A DNA stretch of 64,000 nucleotides from Lentinus brumalis (GCA_001792895.1 MARA01000005.1:1116001-1180000), one strand, 5' to 3'; shown: positions 1-12,949, numbered from the stretch's first letter. The notes: generated from the letters alone by a model not told the origin. Made by a program: numbers and translations.

Positions 1-3000
1 TCGGACAGATGTCGAAAGGTATGATCCCGCATTTGCATGTCTCGCCATGGACTGCAACCATAGCTCGGACCGAATGCAGTCGCGAGGCTTCGCGGGAGCC
101 CTTGGCTGTCCGCTGATGTTCTGTAGACGGATTGGCATCCACCTGTCATGCTCTACGCTCACCGGATAGTATCCCTACGCGGGCTCTTCAGATGACATCC
201 GAAATTTGAACCTATGAATGATCTTGAGCATAAACGGCACCTAGACAAGTAATATGCAATGAACAATGCACATACTGTAGTACCAAGCTCTCAAGCTTCT
301 CAGGAGCGGCCACGTTCGTCGTTGAAGGCTACGACTGTACGACAGCATACCCATAGCGTTTGAACAGATGAGTTAGCAGCTCGCTTACGGGTTGATCAGC
401 AACTCACCCAGAGAACATTCGTCCAGTGATAGCAGCGAAGTCTGTGCAGGCTGACTGATCCCGGACCATGGATACCAATTCTAGGGAGAGATACAGAAGT
501 TCAGTGCAGTTCAGTGCAAGAGATACGACGTATGTACCGGGAACTGCAGCGTGTCCGACTCGCGGAAGACGCCTGGGGCCTGGGAACTTCCAACCGGTCC
601 TCGAACATCTGGCGAGCGGACGCATCGGCGAGTTCTTCACAGTTCTGCAGGCACAGTGGGTGCAGGTGGGTCCGGCAGACCGGAACAGGTGCGCGTCGTG
701 GGCCGACAGGCCGCGTCAGGCGTTGAGGTGCTGTGGGTAAAGAGAACCGCGTCGAGAGCATCCGCGCGCCATGGACGGCGTCAAGAGGATCACCGCCAAG
801 GCCTGAGCCCTGAGGCGGTTCACTCAGGCGGTTCTCTGCGGTTCTCCAGGGACCAGCGTCTCGTATGTCACGGAAGCACCAGTGGGAATCGAATGACCGC
901 GACATACCTCATCCGGAGCTTGTGCGCAGGTGTCGCATGTGTGGCCCGCCCAGCGCCCAGCGGAGAGCGCATGACCCCGCATATGTCGCGGATTGGGCTG
1001 ACACAGTGGAGAGAAGTTGGTGAGGGCTATACAGGTCTGCGATATCGCCCACACGTGTTAGGGTGCGTCCCTCGCTGAACACGTACACGTAAATGGACGG
1101 GTGGAGAGTGCCTGATGCAGCTCTTGCAGCAGGCTGGGGCTGCAGGGCCCTATGGTGAAGCAGCGGCTGCAGTGACGGGTTGACGTTGTGCAGTCGGGAA
1201 TTCGACTGAAGGGCGGAGCTATTCAAGCGGCACGTTAGGATGCGGTATAACAATTAGTATGGAGATATGAAACCTGCATGGATTGCCAGTGAATGGTCAG
1301 GAAACGCACAAAGCTCTCGTCGCCCTGATTAGTCCTGTGGAAGGAGATTGCGCGTGTCGATATACACTACTCTTATGTCTGGTATGCACCCAACTTGACC
1401 CTACTGTCTGAGCGATAAGGTCAGACCTCCCACCATCTGGATCATGGCACTGAACACGTCACTCGCCTGCGCACCGCACACATCGGTACCTCATGGATGC
1501 ATTAAATGATTAGATGCCTGACAGTGCGCAGGGGAAGCAGGTGGCAAGGTCAACTCTTGGTTGGTCCTCATAGAGGCTCGGCGGCAGTGGGTGGCAATGA
1601 ATGAACGGCACGTAGCGGCACATGTATGTCGGATCATTCACGATGTCGCGACAATTGTGATTCCTACGGGGTACTGATATGTGACTGTCGAGCCACATTC
1701 TGTGGAGACATAGGGAATCAGCGAGACGTCCGCACCGGTGGTACGGGTGACAAACCTCATGTGTATGTCGGGCCGAAGCTTCGGCCGAGAGAGGTGGCAC
1801 AGGTGAGCGACCGAGAGACGAACGCGCTACCTGTCACGGAGCGACCGAAGCAGCGTCCTCCGATGAGGAAGAGGCTCGGGGATACGACGGCGGAGTCGCG
1901 CTTGAGGAACACGTACGCTTCTGTAACTTCTTGGGCAAATCTTTGAGGGTTCGTGCTTCGAGGGAGATTCGGCTCCGCCGGGCGCTGGACACTTCATGTC
2001 AATGACCGTGTGCCGCCGTAAACTGACGCTTATGCTAGAATAGCATAGGACGAGTGCGGAGGATGACGCCGCATCAGCTCATGCATGACTGTTTCGTTCC
2101 CCAGGGACCAATCAAGGACAGTCCGTCTGACCAGCCGAGGTACGGCCATCCAGTCCGAGCTGCGCAGACAATATGGTGCTCAGCATAGTTTACAACAACC
2201 TCGATGCGCTCGCGGATATGCGGCATGCGACTTGTGGCATCGTCATGAGAGGCTCGACGGCGGTCACTGTCACAACGAAACGCTGCGAGGAGGGTTGTAT
2301 GTTCAGCGGGATACAAGTGACAAGGCAGAGGGACGTTGACACCAACCCACAGCCGCGCGCATAACCACCGCAAACGCGGATAATTCAGTCGCCAATGTGG
2401 ACAGAATCATCAGTCAGGGAAGCTCGCGTCAATATTCCGACCACGGCAATGCCGTGGACTGGATCGTCCAGAGACATGAACTCCGAGTAATTATGGAAGT
2501 CTTGGGTCGGCGCGATTACGCTCCCAGGATGAATTGAGGTGTGACTGCGCAGCGGAGGGCTATCGCCCCGTCCGGCAGCTTGAGGCCGAATAGGACTGTG
2601 AGCGTCACGTACGAGTTTGTGGGATCGTCGACATCATGAGCGCACATGTAACACTCACCTCCGAAGAAGCAGCAACGAGGCAACGGCCATGGAAACGAAC
2701 TCTGAGTATCCAGACGTTGCACCTCGAGGCAGAACTTTGAGAGGGCTTTGGGAATGCGCAGTGCCCAGTCGGACCTAGGGTGGCCGCAGAAGGTATTGAG
2801 CTTGAAGTCTGTGTGAAAGCACGTCCCACACAGTGGCACACAGCGACAGCTTGAAGGTTCGTGGGCCTGCGGGCTTACCGAGCAGATAGCCACCCGATTG
2901 GCACACAAGCTCCTTCCGGAAGGCGAGCTTCCCATGAAGGTCCCGCCCAGGATAGAGCACCCACGTAGTCTACTTGGAAGTGGCGTTGTTGTGGGATATT

Positions 3001-3976
3001 GTGGCTTCGGCCGACCGAGAGAAGGGCAATGCCGAGTGTCGCTCCAACGTGTGATCCTATAAGCAGACAACGTCGAGGTCGACCGCCCGCACGATCGAGA
3101 ACGCGTCATGTACAGTATGTCCCTGAGCTTGGAGGAGCTTCGGAAGCATCCAGTGACGGAGCCGATAGAGTTGTGCGCTCGAGCCACTGCGCCCATGGGA
3201 GGGCGCGCATACATGTCATGGCCGATCGCGGACGACATCAGGTTCCTGAAGGGGACGTAGTCTTCCGAGTGTCGGGCGGCATTACGACGAGTCCTTTGGT
3301 CAAATCTGCGCGCGCGCGAAGTGTGGTAGATACTCACATGTTACGATATAACTTACTAACAGAGTCCACCGGTGAGGACACGTGTCTTAGCACAGTCGAA
3401 CAGACAGGGGGTGCGCGAGGGTACACGATGGAAGTCTTCAGGCACATAATGCCCGCAATCTTCAGCATCTTTGTGGCGACATTGCCGATGGGGAACCTGA
3501 AGATGTACTTATTGACCAGCTCAAGAGGGAAGGTCTATCAAGACGGTTATCCCAAATATGTTGCGTACCTATAGTGGCCTGTAGGGCATTATGCAACCAA
3601 ATGTCCCACAACCGCTTGGAGAACAACTGGCAAGGTCGGGACTCGCACCTGCGCCCGCTTTCCGCACTCGTCCATTCTGCGGTCAACATGATCTCAACAC
3701 ACTGCTGCAATAAAAGCCGACCCTTCAACGATTCACCGTACAGAGTCCCACTGTCAGAAAGGCGCGACGAGAAGCGTGGTAGTGGAAGAAGACCAACAAG
3801 TGGCGGGGCGACGCGAGCGTCGCGAGCGTGATCCGTAGCGCGATCACGTGGTCTGGCGGCTGTCCCAATCGGGACTCTTGCCCTCTAGAGTCCAATGGGC
3901 CAATGGTCCGCTGAACCCCCGCAGTCGAGATCCATTTCTTCCTTGCACATTGACCTCCATTTGATTGGCATACACA
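1..3976. other. No supported gene; intergenic or decayed sequence
   Basis: I see no domain, codon pattern or chain of splice-compatible exons that supports a gene here. The longest open frame (2516-3337, minus, 273 codons) is Ser/Arg/Cys-rich with no motif I recognise. Short overlapping frames occur on both strands in all phases, as expected for GC-rich non-coding or strongly decayed DNA. No tRNA, terminal inverted repeat or long direct repeat was seen. Confidence 0.5.
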
Positions 3977-5585
3977 ATGCCAGTGTCGACGCGCTCATCC
4001 TCGTTTCCGGCAACCAGGTCGAGAGACAGGAAAAAGTTGAGCGGGATACAAGACGCCAGCCGCAAAGCGAGTGGGTCGCTTTCGAGAGCAAAGAAAGGTA
4101 CGCTGTATACACTGCACATGATGCACAGGACACGGTCTGAGAAGCGTGGAAGCTCGGAAGGAGAGCGCACCGAAGGCGTCACCAGTCGTCGGTCGTGCAC
4201 AGGCCACCCCGTCATCGTCTACGACGCGTCCGGAGGGAGATGGTGAGGGAGTAGCGGTATCTGATCTTCACCATGCATCCGTCATTCCCGCAACACGCTC
4301 TCGTCGTGCTACCATCGTTGCCACGCCTGTCCACGCACCGAGGATCAGCTCCCGTCTGTCCCGGACAACATCCACTGCCCCCATCCGATCTTCGAGAAAG
4401 AGGACGGTCGATGCCTTGGAAGAGGATGTAGCTATGGCCTCCCCACTCAAGCGCAAGCGGACAGCTCCCGCAGCGAAGGTGGATGTTGAGGTTCGTGCGC
4501 TGTATGAGAGGGAGAGTGCCCTGAGTGAGAGGGAGAGTGCCATGAATGTCAGGGAGGATGCCGTGAGTGCGAGGGAGGATGCCACGACGAAGCGTGAGCT
4601 GGCCGTTCAGACACGCGAGGAGTTGGACGACATGAACACGCAACTACAGAAGAGGTTCGACAAGTTGACGCGGAAGATGAGGACTTTGAAAGCGCAGTTT
4701 GAGCAGGCTAAGCGAGAGTTGGAGGCGAAGGTGACGAGTATAACTGACGAGCGGAACAAGTTGGCCGAGATGCGCGAGGCCGAGAGAATAGAGTCGATGG
4801 AGGTTTCAGTCGGCAATAGCCACCCCATCGCAAACTTGCAATGGGTGCTTTCGCACCTAGAAGATCAGTTCCAATGTTCTCTGTACGTTTGTACCGTTCT
4901 TTGTCTTCCTACACACGTCACTTACCATTCTGCTGGCGGTCAGATGCTTCGAGATCATGTACGTGTGCAAACGGGTCACTATATGCGCTTCTCCAAGCTC
5001 ATCATCACGTCCCCATAACAGGGCCAACCCGTACTTGTTGAATAACGGCCGTTGCGGGCACGCGTTCTGCGCCATATGCATCCTCAAGTGGGCTTTCGCG
5101 GCGGTTCATCGAGGCTGCGGCTACTGGCATGAAGCGCTTGAGTGCCCGCTCTGTCGCGCGACGCTCCCCTACACCACAGATGCCACGCCTCGTAACATCT
5201 GTACCTTCCCGTTTCTCCCCGATCGTCTTGCGGACACGGTTATCAAGTCTCACCTCGCAGTCTTGCAGGACGCCGCGGACTTGAAAGCCAGGCGGACTGT
5301 TAACTGCGACGTTGGGAGACCACACAACGGGATACGCTGGCTCGGGGAGGTTGACGAGCAAGTCCTCGCGTGGGGTCAAGGCAAGGCGTCGAGGACTGAG
5401 TGGGAGCAGCGGGAGAGGTGAGTACAACGGCCCTGCGCTTATGGCATGAACTGATCTAACACATCATTTTCTTTTCCGATGCTGGTAGGAATGGGAAAAC
5501 TGAGATGGCTCTGCTTTTCGACAATTGGGGTCAGTACAAATCGAAGGATTTCATCGCTCTGAAGGATCGTCTGAAAGCTGCGTAG
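3977..5585 (+). CDS. RING-finger protein with coiled coil (putative E3 ubiquitin ligase)
   Basis: Model: join(3977..4070,4129..4882,4944..4958,5022..5417,5489..5585). The N-terminal half is basic and Ser/Thr-rich, followed by a long charged coiled coil with near-repeats ALSERESAMNVRE / AVSAREDATTKRE, then a RING-type zinc finger: CSLCFEIM, then GRCGHAFCAICILKW, then ECPLCR. The RING only becomes continuous when two introns (4883-4943 and 4959-5021) are removed, leaving a 15-nt exon (4944-4958), which is strong evidence for the gene. RING proteins of this class usually recruit E2 enzymes for ubiquitin transfer; the substrate is unknown. The first intron (4071-4128) and hence the N-terminus are the least certain part: the frame upstream of 4146 has no ATG, so an upstream exon is required, and ATG 3977 gives one. 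The C-terminal tail after the RING has no recognised domain. Confidence 0.8.
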
Positions 5586-6992
5586 TCCGGCACGATCCAC
5601 ACTCGGAGATTGCTCTCTTTTATTCATCGATTCGCCCTCCAGACCTGCGAATTTGGAAACTGTACATGATACCGCTCTGAGTCGCCATCATTCCAGTCTT
5701 GTCGTCTTCGCGCCTCGGTCTCAATCAGCTAAACCAAATCCCTTGCTCTCCCCTGCACATCGGCCTTGTGATCCGTAGCGTCTCGTCCTAACTCCCTTGC
5801 ATCCCTTGTTTAGCTAAATACGCTCTTCCATAGCTCTCTCTTCTTGCCATTTGCGACCTTCCAGCATGTTGACTCGACCACTCCTCGTGCATCCTCATCG
5901 CATCTAAATCGCATCATTGACTTCTTGCCGCCCACCTGTCCGAGTCGCCACCCCTGCCGCTGTCCATCTACCCGATCGCACGAACCCTGCGAAGCACTCT
6001 TGCCAGGCGCATGCAATTGCTGCGTTGCCGTGCCTTGCTGCCCTTCGCCTTCGAAGCTTCGGAGTTCCTTCCGCTGCATGTCGAACCCCGGTCCCCGTGC
6101 CGTGTCCGTGGTTCATCGAATCCAACCTTAAAATCCCGACCGAGGTCATGCCTTGACGACAACACTGTCCTGGGCCTGGTGGTGCCGCGCATCACCCGTT
6201 TCCAGCACCTGTCCTCCGAGAACCATGGACAGTTCAGGATATCTGCATTTATGCGTCTCGCTCATGAAGCAAACACGCACGTAGCAATCGATACCGGGTG
6301 CGATAGATGGCTTCATGACGCACGGCCGCAGCGATATTCCCATGCAGCGGGGACAGCGGATTGCGAACGTATTCGCGGGCTGGAACCATCCTTCCATACG
6401 CTGCACTCTCCAAGTTCCAAGGCCAGCGCTTGTGCATGGGTCTCGCAGATACGTTCTCGTGCATCACTATGTCCGCAAGGCCGGTCACGCCTATGTTAGC
6501 GAACTTCGCCGCGCACGGAACAGAACATCTGGTGGAACAGGGTGGAACTCGAAGTTCTGTTTCTGAACATTCATGCAGGGTGCCAAGATGTTCAGAAAAT
6601 GTCACTCACCTGGGCCTTGCCCTCGAGGCTCGCTTGCCCCGGACATGTTTGACAAGCCTCTGAACCTGAGACCTCAGGCACGCCAGCCAGTATCTACCAT
6701 GCAGACAGATGCAGACGCCATTCCGGCTCAGTAAGCCGGTATGGAGCTGATCCTTGCTGCCAACCGTCGGGGCTTGTACGTCTCCATATTGGACGCTGGG
6801 AGCCGGGTCCATTGCAGATACAAAGTTCATCATTTGTCATTGCGCTCTGAGTAGTCACAGGTCGCATGCAGGCGCGCGTACGTAGCATATCATCGACATC
6901 CAAGAACCGGGACGGCACCTCGTCGGACGCACGCGCCAAGAGTGGTGAATGTGCACTGATCGGGCGGATCAGGAGTACCATGAAAGGCATGC
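5586..6992. other. No supported gene between RING gene and ARP8
   Basis: A pyrimidine-rich stretch (about 5700-6010) resembles 3'UTR or 5'-leader sequence. A 162-codon frame (6011-6499, plus) has no recognisable domain, no flanking splice evidence, and competes with open frames of similar length on the other strand. I see nothing else. Confidence 0.4.
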
Positions 6993-9900
6993 TCAAAGGT
7001 AGAAGCACCGCTCCTTCAGGGCGCGCATGCCGAAGATTTCCTGCGGGAGAGAAGGCATATCGTCAGCACGTGTGGATGGAAACAGGCCGCCGGGACTCAA
7101 GTGCGGAGGGTAAGATGACCCGGACGTGCGAAGCTGCGGAGGGCCAAGCAGGATAACGCGAGCAACATGAATGATGGTGTCGAAAATGCTCTCCGGAACT
7201 ACGACATGAGCGGAGGGGATACGAAGAGCGACGTGTACGAAGATCAGGAACCCAGGTATGAGAAACCGTACTCACCCAGTCTGCTGGGGTCACCCAGAGG
7301 TCCGCGACGCCATCCATTTTGCCCAGCACCGCCGCACCCTTCCATGCGAGTACACGGGGGTCGACATCCTTGGGCGGCGGGATGATCTGGACCTTCTCCA
7401 TGTTAGGCACGAGCGGTGTCGCAATAGCTTGCAGTCTAAAACGATCAATCAGTATATGCACCGATGGACATGGCCGCTAGAAATAGCCCGCGCACCTGCT
7501 CTCGAGCGCATGCGCCATTCCAGGGACCAGTGCAGTACCACCAATGACCAGGACGGCCTGGAGATACTTCCGGATCTTTTCGTCCCCTCCGGCCGCGCGA
7601 GCACTGTTGAAGATGGCGACATCGAGCGGCAGCTTGCTCGCCTCGAAGCTGACGTCGATGTTGAACGCGCCATAGGCCATGGACACCGGGATTGGGGGAT
7701 GATGGGCCTGTGCTGGTACAGCGGGGGCGGTGAGCGCCTTGGTGTCGAGTTCGTCGACGTCGATGACCTCGAGGGGCTTGTCGATCTCCTTGCCCTTGCC
7801 TTTGTCGAACGAGCCCTTCTCGTCTGGAGCTTTCTCCTTGTCAGGCTCGGCGGAATCATCCTTGCCCTTGGGTATCGCGTCCGCCATCTCGATATCTTCA
7901 TCTTTGACTTCTTTTGCGCCGTTCGCAGGTGTAGGAGTCCCCTCAGCAGCAGGTGTTACCGGGTTGTGGCAGATCCTGAGCGGGAGGTAGGTGAGAGAGC
8001 GTACGATCGCAGGATCCTCCCACTTACCACTCGCGAGAGGCTGAGGGGTTACAGCGAGAGACTGTCCCTCTGTCGTCGCGGGAGTCTGGAGCGGAGGGGT
8101 AGCCATTGGCGGCGCATGGTCGAGGGTGATTGGCGGGGGTAATACTGGGAAGAGGTGTTGCGTGGAAATCATCATCGCTTGTGTCTGCTGCGCAATGAGC
8201 ATACAACGAACGGCGGGCAGTCGGGGGAGAGACGACGCACGTATCTCTCGGAAAATTTGTCGGCACTTTGCTCGACCATCTCCTCCGCCATGTCGGGCGC
8301 ACGCATGAGGAACCGCATGCCCGCTCTCTTCTGCTCGAACTCAATCACGCGAGGCTCAAAGAGGCACTGCAGGAAGTTGTGTAAGTACGACGATCGCGAT
8401 GGAGTAGAGTAAGTACTTGCCATGGGCGCCAGTATGATCTCATCGTATGCGCGAAGACCGTACTTTTCAGTCTGCTTCCCAGGTCGTCGCACTGAGAAGT
8501 CGTACAGATTCAGTGCCACATCGCCCTTCGGGAGAGTAGTAAGCAAGAGAGTTTCGTGAACCAGGTGTATCCACCCACCTCCGCCAAAGTGCACAGCCGT
8601 GCCTTAAGTTCCTCCATAACACTCCAATCATACGAACGAGCAAGATCGCAATCGCTATACGGGAAACCGATTTTCTCAAGCAAGACGTAGAGGAACTCGG
8701 TGATATCGTTCCCACCCATGCTGAGCACCATTCTGTCGCGGCGTGGAATCAGGGATCATGCGTCACAAGCCAGTAGAAGTGTGATTCGTACCTTGTATCA
8801 GCGATGACCATACCGTCATCGACACAGGCAATGCTCGTCTTGACTGCTCCCATGTCTACCACACACGCATTTGAGATCCCGGCTCCGTATGTCGCGGCGA
8901 GTGATTCCTATGGGTATGATGTGAGCGGGCATATGCGGTATGTACAAGGATGCCAGTACTTGCTGAGCACATATCTGTTTAAACCCCATGTCGATGAGCA
9001 GCAACCTTGATAGACTCTCTACATATAGGCGGTCGTAGTAGTCCGGGATGACTAGTACCACTGAGTACTCCTGCAACACATGTGTAAGAACGAGAGGCAG
9101 ACCTAGTCCTGATGGCATGACAGACCTTGTACATGCTAGGTTCGATGTCCTTCATTCTCAAGGACTCTCGTAGAATGGCCTCGATATCGCTGAGGATGAA
9201 TTGTGGTGATGGGTAGTCGCGAGTGTTGAAGTTCCCGCCATAGATCGGCCATCTCACGGCATAACCCATTTCTTCCGGGTTTGCTAAGCGGAGAGCCTTC
9301 TCACCAACCAGGTACGGCTCGTCTGAAGAGGTGATCCAGTCGACGTGGAATGGGTCGTTCTCCGCAGGTATCTTCTCAGGCTTGAACTGCTCATTGAACG
9401 CTGTTGCGACTCCGGCGGCATTCGTCGTGACACGCAACTTGTAGAAGCGCATGCGATCACGCAGGGAGACCGTGATTGCAGCGACCTTCGCATCGAACTG
9501 AAGTGATGTCGCACTCAACTTTGCATTCATTCGTGGGGACGTAGCACTGTCCACGTACAGGATCATCTGAAGCTATATTCACGGCGTACTCATCTCCAGT
9601 CGGTGGTGTAATAGAAGGTGTCGATCTTCTCCTGTCTTCGCGTGGTCGCGAGATACCCGGGAGATATTTCTGTGGAGGAACTGGCGCGGTTTGCTTCCGC
9701 GCAATAACATTCGGCACGGTAAGAGGCGTGACGTCCGAGGCGCGTCCTATTCGTAGGAAACGGGAACCTGGATGAAGAACGATCACTTTCGCACCTCTCC
9801 GAGTCTTACAACACGTCAGGCTGGGATGCGGCGAGACGAGTGTAAGTAACTTACCTCGGTAGGAGTGGCAGCCCCGGTCTCATCAAGGACGTTCCGCGTC

Positions 9901-10111
9901 CTATGCACACGAACGGCATTCCTCGCCCACAAGCTCTGCGAATCTGACTTCAGATATGTCGAGCCAACGTGCTTTGGGTTCGGCCTGAGTATATGTTGTG
10001 AGAGATCCATTGTACGTGAGCAGGCTAGTGGACTTACGCCAGGGGCACATGGAAAGAAGTGTAGCGCAGCGCGGATTCATCTCGTTTGGCGTTGGGGATC
10101 CCGCGAGGCAT
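6993..10111 (-). CDS. ARP8: Actin-related protein 8 (INO80 chromatin-remodelling subunit)
   Basis: Model: complement(join(6993..7040,7276..7435,7496..8187,8241..8366,8421..8525,8579..8732,8792..8907,8960..9070,9126..9497,9559..9804,9855..9984,10038..10111)), 777 aa. Actin-fold signatures include VIVLHPGSRFLRIGRASD near the N-terminus, SVVLVIPDYYDRLYVE, GAGISNACVVDMGAVKTSIACV, VLSMGGNDITEFL, and AVLVIGGTALVPGM near the C-terminus. These, and the long acidic/Lys-rich insertion in the 692-nt exon, fit Arp8 rather than actin. Arp8 forms with Arp4 and actin a nucleosome- and DNA-binding module of the INO80 complex in the nucleus. The start at 10111 (MPRGIPNAKRDES) follows from exon 1 phase. The intron 8367-8420 has a GC donor (gcaagt). 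The last intron (7041-7275) is unusually long at 235 nt and precedes a 16-codon final exon; that exon still ends with the expected GMRALKERCFYL tail. All twelve exons close in frame. Confidence 0.92.
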
Positions 10112-10297
10112 TCCGATGAGTCCTTGACATGTACGAGAGACCGACGCAGGTGAGCAGAGGAACAATGGAAGGCTTGCATTCGACCCCGCGCTCGCAGTAA
10201 TTCCACAAGTCAACACACGGACGCTGGCGGAAGGCAGTCTGCGTCACTCGCAGTAGCCCGTGCTCGTCATATAGGCCACTAGCCCACAAGATTTCAC

Positions 10298-10403
10298 GGC
10301 CTGGTGGTCTAGTAGTATGATTCCTTCTTAGGGTACTCCCGTGTGTTTAGCACAGGTTGACGCAATATGGAGGAGGCCCCGGGTTCAATTCCCGGCCAGG
10401 CCC
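10298..10403 (+). tRNA. tRNA-Pro (anticodon AGG) with a 34-nt intron
   Basis: Acceptor strands GGCCTGG (10298-10304) and CCAGGCC (10396-10402) pair perfectly, followed by C at position 73. The D arm is GTCTAGTAGTATGAT, the T arm CCGGG-TTCAATT-CCCGG. The anticodon stem CCTTC (10323-10327) pairs with GGAGG (10369-10373), with two non-Watson-Crick-tolerant G-T positions at most, and the loop reads TTAGGG..T with anticodon AGG at 10330-10332. A 34-nt intron (10334-10367) sits at the canonical position 37/38. A T4 run just downstream (10409-10412) is a plausible Pol III terminator. The gene lies about 190 bp upstream of the ARP8 start codon. Confidence 0.93.
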
Positions 10404-10536
10404 ATGTCTTTTACCCAAGACTACTTTTTGATTCATCGCACGTTATCAGGGAAAAGCAGCTACAGGCGTAAGTACAACGAGGTACAAGATACGAATCCAC
10501 GATGCCTGGACGATCTCACGTTCAACCATCTCACAT

Positions 10537-11639
10537 TCAGTGACCTCCCGCGAGACCCTCGAGAATGTCGCGTAATATCCTCATCTGTATCTCGCTGACC
10601 TTCTTCTGCCCCAATAGCTCGAGCAGCCAAACATCACGCGAGTGCATCCGAGCCAACGCCCCAAATACTCGCTGCTTGCAATTCCAAACGACGCAAGAAG
10701 CCGTGTCAAGTGTGGTGCATCCTTGCGAGGAATCCCACCGGAGACGAGCATGTCCATAATCGAGCGAGGTGCCTTGGTCGCATATTGTGGAGGCGAAGAC
10801 GACGAGGAGCTTGCGCTGAAGCCGCAGGGGGTACCCTGAGAAGAGCAGTGCGGCTGCGAAGAAGCTGCGGTAGAGGTGCGCGTACTCTGGTAATAATGGG
10901 AGTTAGTAACTCCCAGCCGCAGTGGATGCAGGAGCATTAGTACCTTTGTGACTGAGGATTCCTCGCTGTCACTGATAATAATCACATCTTCGTCGTTCTC
11001 CGCACCACTTGTAGCATCACACAGGAGTCCACTGGTCTGTGGTGTCTTCAGTATCTCCCGAGATCTCAGAGAGACACCATGTCCTGCGGAATTGAGGGGT
11101 CCAGGAGCGATGGTAGGTACACGCCGGAACGGTTTGCACAGCCTATGACGTTTCTGTGCGAGCGACTCTGGACTGAGCGGACAGTTCTGTAACGACGCAC
11201 ATGAGCCCACGGCAACAACTCATTGTGAACCGTTCAATACCTCTTTGAGCACTCGTTTCTTCCCATTCAAACCGTTGCGCGGAGTATGCCCACCGTGGTC
11301 GTGCAGGGTGACCTTGAGGTAGAAGAGGACCGGCCAGCCCTCCTCGTACTCCCGAAGCTCCGGGATTTCTTTGATAACCTGCAGTCGGCTGGTGGTTAGT
11401 ATGTGTCGCATCACGGTAGAACGTTGCACATACCTCATCTCTAATTGCGAGCATCTGGTTGATATCCTGTTCCTGATAGCGAAGGTAGAGATCTACATGA
11501 TGTTTGCGGCACGTCTGCCGGATTACGCCCTGTGACAAGGTCGCACTTGGTGAGATATACTGCGACCTGTGCCAGCGAGCAATTGGGCAGGACATACCGC
11601 AATAAAGCGGAGCTTCTGCTCCCCGCTTTCCATACCCAT
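10537..11639 (-). CDS. Unknown conserved-looking basidiomycete protein; probable 1-nt frameshift near its 3' end
   Basis: Model: complement(join(10537..10886,10944..11186,11241..11378,11434..11529,11598..11639)). The first four exons and the first ~73 codons of the last exon form one clean frame with good splice sites, two of them with exact TACTAAC branch points. Visible stretches are IRDEVIKEIPELREYEEGWPV, NDEDVIIISDSEESS (acidic) and a C-terminal helical region reading ARMHSRDVWLLELLGQKKVS. I do not recognise a named domain; the architecture resembles uncharacterised proteins common in mushroom genomes. At about 10660 the frame must shift by one base (TTTGGGGCGTT on the coding strand) to keep the C-terminal helix; as written the frame instead runs to a stop at 10581. 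This may be a sequencing error or a real mutation. Function is not inferred. Confidence 0.65.
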
Positions 11640-12433
11640 CTGTACTTGCAGGCTCGGGGCTCTTGTTCCGATATAGATGCTCTTAGGATACCTGTGGGGG
11701 CGAGCAAAGCAGCTTGTGCGTTTGTTGCCTAGTACAGATCCGCATGAGCCTACATCGACGGTCTTGAGATGAGGCAGTCAAATACATACCTGACATGAGT
11801 TCTCCACTGATACTGAGGTCGAGGGAAAGATAAGCGGTACTCTGGGGTTTCCTACCAGGATGCGTGCAAGCTACGCTGCCTTTATGAGCCTGACGTTCGA
11901 TCAGCAGACCCTGCCCTGCCTGGGGTGCTGCGGTACAAACGGCGTTCCAAGGTCCCTCACACCCTCCTTCACACTTCGGAAGTTGATACTCGTCGTGACG
12001 ATGTGCCGCAGTGACTCGGGAGTACTGAGCCTATTGCTGTGGTCCCTGAGGGCTGCTGGATGAACAGAGCAGCCCATACAGCTCTACTTATCCCAAACAC
12101 CATGCAGGAATATATTGGCGGGATAGGACTGACAGGTTGGCAGCCAGCCGGCGAATTGTGGAAGAAGCATAGAGGTGTTGACACACCTTGAACTAGTTGA
12201 TTCAATCCGACTCAGCTGCTCAGCGCAGCTCAGGACTCGGTTTCACTTTCCGTCCAGGCCCTCCGTCTTGCGTATGACAGTATGCCAACGTGTGAGGAGA
12301 CGGAGCGGAATGTGACGACATCGTCTGCGCTATGTAAGCGGTCGAGATGCAGTAAGTTGAGGGTAGCCACGTGTAAGTACAATGCGTCCACTTTGAGAGA
12401 CTAGTTTCGTACCCGTGGCTTTGCCTCGGATAT

Positions 12434-12452
12434 GATGAGCCTTTGGCTCATC
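12434..12452. repeat. Perfect 8-bp stem, 3-nt loop hairpin
   Basis: GATGAGCC at 12434-12441 and GGCTCATC at 12445-12452 are exact inverted repeats around TTT. Other GAGCC/GGCTC-rich words follow within 220 bp (for example 12474-12481 and 12652-12663). Function unknown. Confidence 0.6.
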
Positions 12453-12875
12453 GCTACTTGAGTGGCTGGGTTGCTTCGCCTTCGGCTCAAAGAGAAGAGC
12501 ACCCAGGGAGCTTGATACACTGAGGGAAAGTACTTACTTCAACTTGTGACTTATTTGCATATTTGAATCAGTACTTTCGGTGCCAATCCATGCCCGTTGG
12601 GTTGTGTCTGGGGCTCAGAAATAGTACATACGGTTGGGATTATACTTAGCCTCAGGCTCAGGGCAAGGCTGTAGGGACTTCAGGACTCCCCGGCGATAAG
12701 TCAGTAAGTAATTGCTCGCTTGCCCAATGCCCATGGCCTTCTACATTGTCCCAACCGTGCCCGTGGCGTCCTAAATCCCGGCGCCCGTGCCCGTAAATTT
12801 GCTCAGTTTACTCAAGTTCTCGACAACGCGATTGCGCCTCGCGGAACTCGGCGCAAGGTAGTCGGGACTGGGAGG

Positions 12876-12949
12876 CCTCGCAGGCTCGGCCCGACACCCA
12901 GGGCGCCTCGCAAGCTCGGCACAGACCCTTTGCCGCTCGCAAGCTCGGC
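12876..12949. repeat. Three copies of a GC-rich 15-mer at ~30-bp spacing
   Basis: CCTCGCAGGCTCGGC (12876-12890), CCTCGCAAGCTCGGC (12906-12920) and GCTCGCAAGCTCGGC (12935-12949) differ by one base each. The spacing (30 and 29 bp) suggests a short degenerate minisatellite. Confidence 0.7.

Noticed and set aside
2516..3337. 273-codon open frame on the minus strand
   Set aside because: No domain, no splice-linked exons, composition rich in Ser, Arg and Cys as expected from an antisense or random frame; overlapping frames exist on the plus strand.
4146..4200. GTG at 4146 as start of the RING protein
   Set aside because: Fungal nuclear genes rarely start at GTG, and an upstream exon from ATG 3977 joins in frame.
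6011..6499. 162-codon frame downstream of a pyrimidine-rich leader
   Set aside because: No recognisable domain or splice evidence, and equally long frames occur on the opposite strand.
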